NCBI GenBank assembly: GCA_019308655.1 | Contig: JAFDHS010000039.1 | Span: forward strand, 1-15,114 | DNA from: Deltaproteobacteria bacterium | GTDB lineage: Bacteria; Desulfobacterota; Desulfobacteria; Desulfobacterales; JAFDHS01 | Direction: 5' to 3' | DNA: 15,114 nucleotides | Made by a program: the position numbers and the translations under genes | The notes under the pieces: model-generated | The model's database searches: none | Seen by the model: only the letters and a program-made list of their open reading frames with translations | What the model was told of the DNA's origin: nothing | Part shown: positions 14,207-15,114 of the stretch, in pieces | How positions within the stretch are numbered: position 1 is the stretch's first letter | How the letters are laid out: every line of letters begins with the position of its first letter

Positions 14207-15114
14207 ATGAATTTGATAATTGCCAGAACCGCGGGTTTTTGCATGGGGGTAAGCAGAGCTGTTGACATTGCTCTGGATGCATCCAACAAAGATGAAAAGC
14301 CGATATACTCTTATGGCCCCCTCATTCACAATCCTCAAGTGCTCGATCTCTTAAAGGAAAAGGGCATATCCGTTATAAATGATATTCCGGATCAGGGCTC
14401 CGGAACCATTCTTATCCGGGCTCACGGTGTTCCCCCGCAGGTCAAGGACGACCTGAAAAAAGCGGGTTTTAATGTTGTCGATGCGACATGTCCCCGTGTG
14501 ATCAAGGTCCAGAACATCATTCATAAATATGCAGAACAGGGCTATGCCTCAATAATTATCGGAGACAGGGACCATCCGGAGGTTAAAGGCTTGCTGGGCT
14601 ATGCAGGGGGGAACGGTTTTGTGGTCGACAGTCTTGACGCCCTTGACGCCCTTTCTGCTTTTGACAAGGCGATCATTGTTGCTCAAACTACCCAGAATAC
14701 CCATTTTTTTGAAAAGATTAAAAAGTGGACCGGCTCCAATTCCCCTCACTACAAGATTTTTAATACCATTTGTGATTCTACGGAAAAGCGGCAGGCCGAT
14801 GTTACCCGTCTTGCGGCATCGGTCGATGCGATAATCGTTGTGGGCGGGCATAACAGCGGCAACACGCAACGGCTTGCCGAAATTGCACAGCAGGCTGGAA
14901 AGCCTGCTTTTCATATTGAAACGGAAGCGGAACTTGATGTTCAAACTCTTTTGTCCGCCAAGTCTATCGGTATTACCGCCGGAGCTTCCACGCCGAACTG
15001 GATTATTAAAAGAGTTTACAAGGCCCTTGAATCGTTGCTGTATAAAAGAAAACAGTGCTGGCGCAAATCTCTGTTTGTCATTCAGCGGTTTTTGCTTCTT
15101 ACTAATCTTTACGT
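14207..15114 (+). CDS. ispH: 4-hydroxy-3-methylbut-2-enyl diphosphate reductase, 3' end outside window
   Basis: The frame is open from ATG 14207 to the window end (302 complete codons, no stop). IspH makes IPP and DMAPP in the last step of the MEP isoprenoid pathway using a 4Fe-4S cluster. The three cluster cysteines are C12 (GFCMGV), C95 (DATCPR) and C189 (NTICDST). Substrate contacts are H41 (PLIHNP), H73 (RAHGVP), H123/E125 (DRDHPEV), T161/T162, the GGHNSGNT loop and AGASTPNW near the end. All look intact. The IspH domain normally ends around residue 280, but here another 20 or so residues follow (KRKQCWRKSLFVIQRF then LLLTNLY), which look like the start of a membrane segment. A fused C-terminal domain, perhaps a UbiA-type prenyltransferase, is possible. 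There is no strong Shine-Dalgarno; it lies 13 nt after CooT. Confidence 0.93.
   Translation, partial: MNLIIARTAGFCMGVSRAVDIALDASNKDEKPIYSYGPLIHNPQVLDLLKEKGISVINDIPDQGSGTILIRAHGVPPQVKDDLKKAGFNVVDATCPRVIKVQNIIHKYAEQGYASIIIGDRDHPEVKGLLGYAGGNGFVVDSLDALDALSAFDKAIIVAQTTQNTHFFEKIKKWTGSNSPHYKIFNTICDSTEKRQADVTRLAASVDAIIVVGGHNSGNTQRLAEIAQQAGKPAFHIETEAELDVQTLLSAKSIGITAGASTPNWIIKRVYKALESLLYKRKQCWRKSLFVIQRFLLLTNLY

Noticed and set aside
1..15114. A defence island, secretion system, biosynthetic cluster or prophage as the 'undescribed system'
   Set aside because: No genes of these kinds are visible; the window is core metabolic genes plus repeat-derived intergenic DNA.

Overview
The window looks like chromosomal DNA of a strictly anaerobic Desulfobacterota bacterium, probably a sulfate reducer of the Desulfobacterales type. 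This is inferred from gene content and not from a database match. The pointers are a small Cys-rich protein with a PxxKW-like motif, a long 'plant-like' 6-phosphofructokinase, a CooT-type nickel protein beside a DUF3842 protein, and moderate GC content. The genes are almost all housekeeping or metabolic. I see no phage, transposase, CRISPR array, toxin-antitoxin pair, rRNA or tRNA.

Layout. Bases 21-2901 (minus strand) hold a compact run kdsD, pfk, cvpA: arabinose-5-phosphate isomerase for KDO/LPS, phosphofructokinase, and a CvpA-family membrane protein that overlaps pfk by 4 nt. A divergent intergenic region (2902-3241) with a palindrome and two promoter-like sites leads into a 91-residue Cys-rich protein, which is followed by a perfect 17-bp hairpin. 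Bases 3842-6981 hold a PLP aminotransferase whose stop codon overlaps the start of a CLC chloride channel/transporter with two CBS domains. Next, on the minus strand, is a frameshifted truA (7037-7769). The truA-argJ gap (7770-8112) carries several palindromic repeats.

Bases 8113-11186 (plus) hold argJ (arginine biosynthesis), an RsuA/RluB-family pseudouridine synthase and proC (proline biosynthesis). proC sits behind a low-complexity inverted-repeat element that appears to supply its promoter. A secreted M48 metalloprotease with TPR repeats (BepA-like) faces proC on the minus strand. Bases 12984-15114 (plus) hold an NYN/YacP-like putative RNase, DUF3842, CooT and the 5' part of ispH, whose reading frame continues past the usual end of the family when the window stops.

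The points most worth a second look are the broken truA, the two clusters of palindromic or low-complexity repeats, the DUF3842-CooT pairing, the C-terminal extension of IspH, the PxxKW-type protein, and the residues that replace the inner proton glutamate and central serine in the CLC protein. I did not find a clear new multi-gene system. Most of the window is ordinary chromosomal core with repeat-derived intergenic DNA.
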